Shown here one piece after another: positions 63,967-64,000 of a DNA stretch of 64,000 bases. Position 1 is the first letter of the stretch; the number at the start of each line of letters is the position of its first letter. The stretch is from NCBI GenBank assembly GCA_017530365.1, contig JAFXMK010000010.1:89306-153305 (forward strand), written 5' to 3'. A program made the translations under genes and the position numbers. Under the pieces are notes generated by a model, which was given only the letters and a program-made list of their open reading frames with translations, searched no databases and was not told where the DNA came from. Origin of the DNA: Bacteroidales bacterium. Lineage in GTDB: Bacteria; Bacteroidota; Bacteroidia; Bacteroidales; F082.

Positions 63967-64000
63967 TGGAGCGGAAAACGAGACTCGAACTCGCGACCCC
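63967..64000 (-). tRNA. tRNA, 3' part only, probably tRNA-Gly
   Basis: The minus strand ends with a T-arm (GCGAGTTCGAGTCTCGT), the acceptor half TTTCCGC, discriminator T and an encoded CCA. The acceptor half would pair with GCGGAAA, as in the tRNA-Gly (GCC) of Bacteroidota. The anticodon is outside the window, so the identity is a strong guess. Confidence 0.7.

Overview
The window is 64 kb of chromosome from a member of the Bacteroidota, most likely an uncultured Bacteroidales. The evidence is the TAnnTTTG -7 promoter element in front of many genes, several secreted proteins with type IX secretion (T9SS) C-terminal sorting domains, Bacteroidales-specific families (DUF3822, AMP nucleosidase, a tryptophanase of the Bacteroides type) and the conserved order OMP - TPR - lptC - CBS/CorC protein - PpiD-like foldase. 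There is no rRNA, CRISPR array, phage or intact transposon. Two tRNA genes lie at the right end, the last cut by the window edge.

Layout. 0-6.2 kb: envelope-biogenesis operon (outer-membrane protein, TPR protein, LptC, CorC/HlyC protein, periplasmic PPIase). 6.3-13.4 kb: a 1698-residue right-handed beta-helix adhesin-like T9SS protein, a tiny PLGG/hydrophobic C-tail protein, and a convergent C69 dipeptidase. 13.4-15.1 kb: tryptophanase with a long leader carrying a 19-residue ORF and an attenuator-like hairpin. 15.2-26.9 kb: an MntP-like membrane protein, secreted endonuclease I, purL, nadE, mrp-nifU, a T9SS protein, an exported protein, a methyltransferase remnant and a PduO-type cobalamin adenosyltransferase. 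27.2-31.4 kb: a worn accessory stretch with a truncated excisionase-like gene running into an aminotransferase, a decayed DUF4143 ATPase and a Dabb fragment. 31.4-46 kb: housekeeping (a fused PlsC-GNAT acyltransferase, rsmD, amn, holA, dtd, rbfA, a LolC/E-like permease, ksgA, serS, rpmA, rplU), then a gene best read as cysteate synthase with an unusual upstream region. 46-57 kb: a membrane-bound regulator divergent from a C10 protease, followed by a T9SS protein, two C1 proteases, a lipoprotein, a phosphate-type porin and a lamin-tail lipoprotein. 57-64 kb: two CYTH/tunnel-fold proteins, an SLC13 transporter, an unknown membrane protein, a YitT protein, a lipoprotein, 5-formyl-THF cyclo-ligase and tRNAs.

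How it fits together: the cell looks proteolytic and amino-acid fermenting (C69, C10 and two C1 peptidases, tryptophanase) with a T9SS-decorated surface. Two enzymes point to unusual amino-acid-derived membrane lipids: the PlsC-GNAT fusion (glycine/ornithine-type lipids) and the cysteate synthase (a sulfonolipid precursor).

The most unusual signal is not a gene. At least ten gene borders carry short imperfect tandem arrays of 7-mers, and two more carry 8-mers. The unit word differs between loci, and the arrays often contain the stop codon of the flanking gene. Periods of 7 and 8 are coprime with 3, so one stop triplet per unit closes all three frames. In one place the array has been read in frame as the N-terminus of KsgA.
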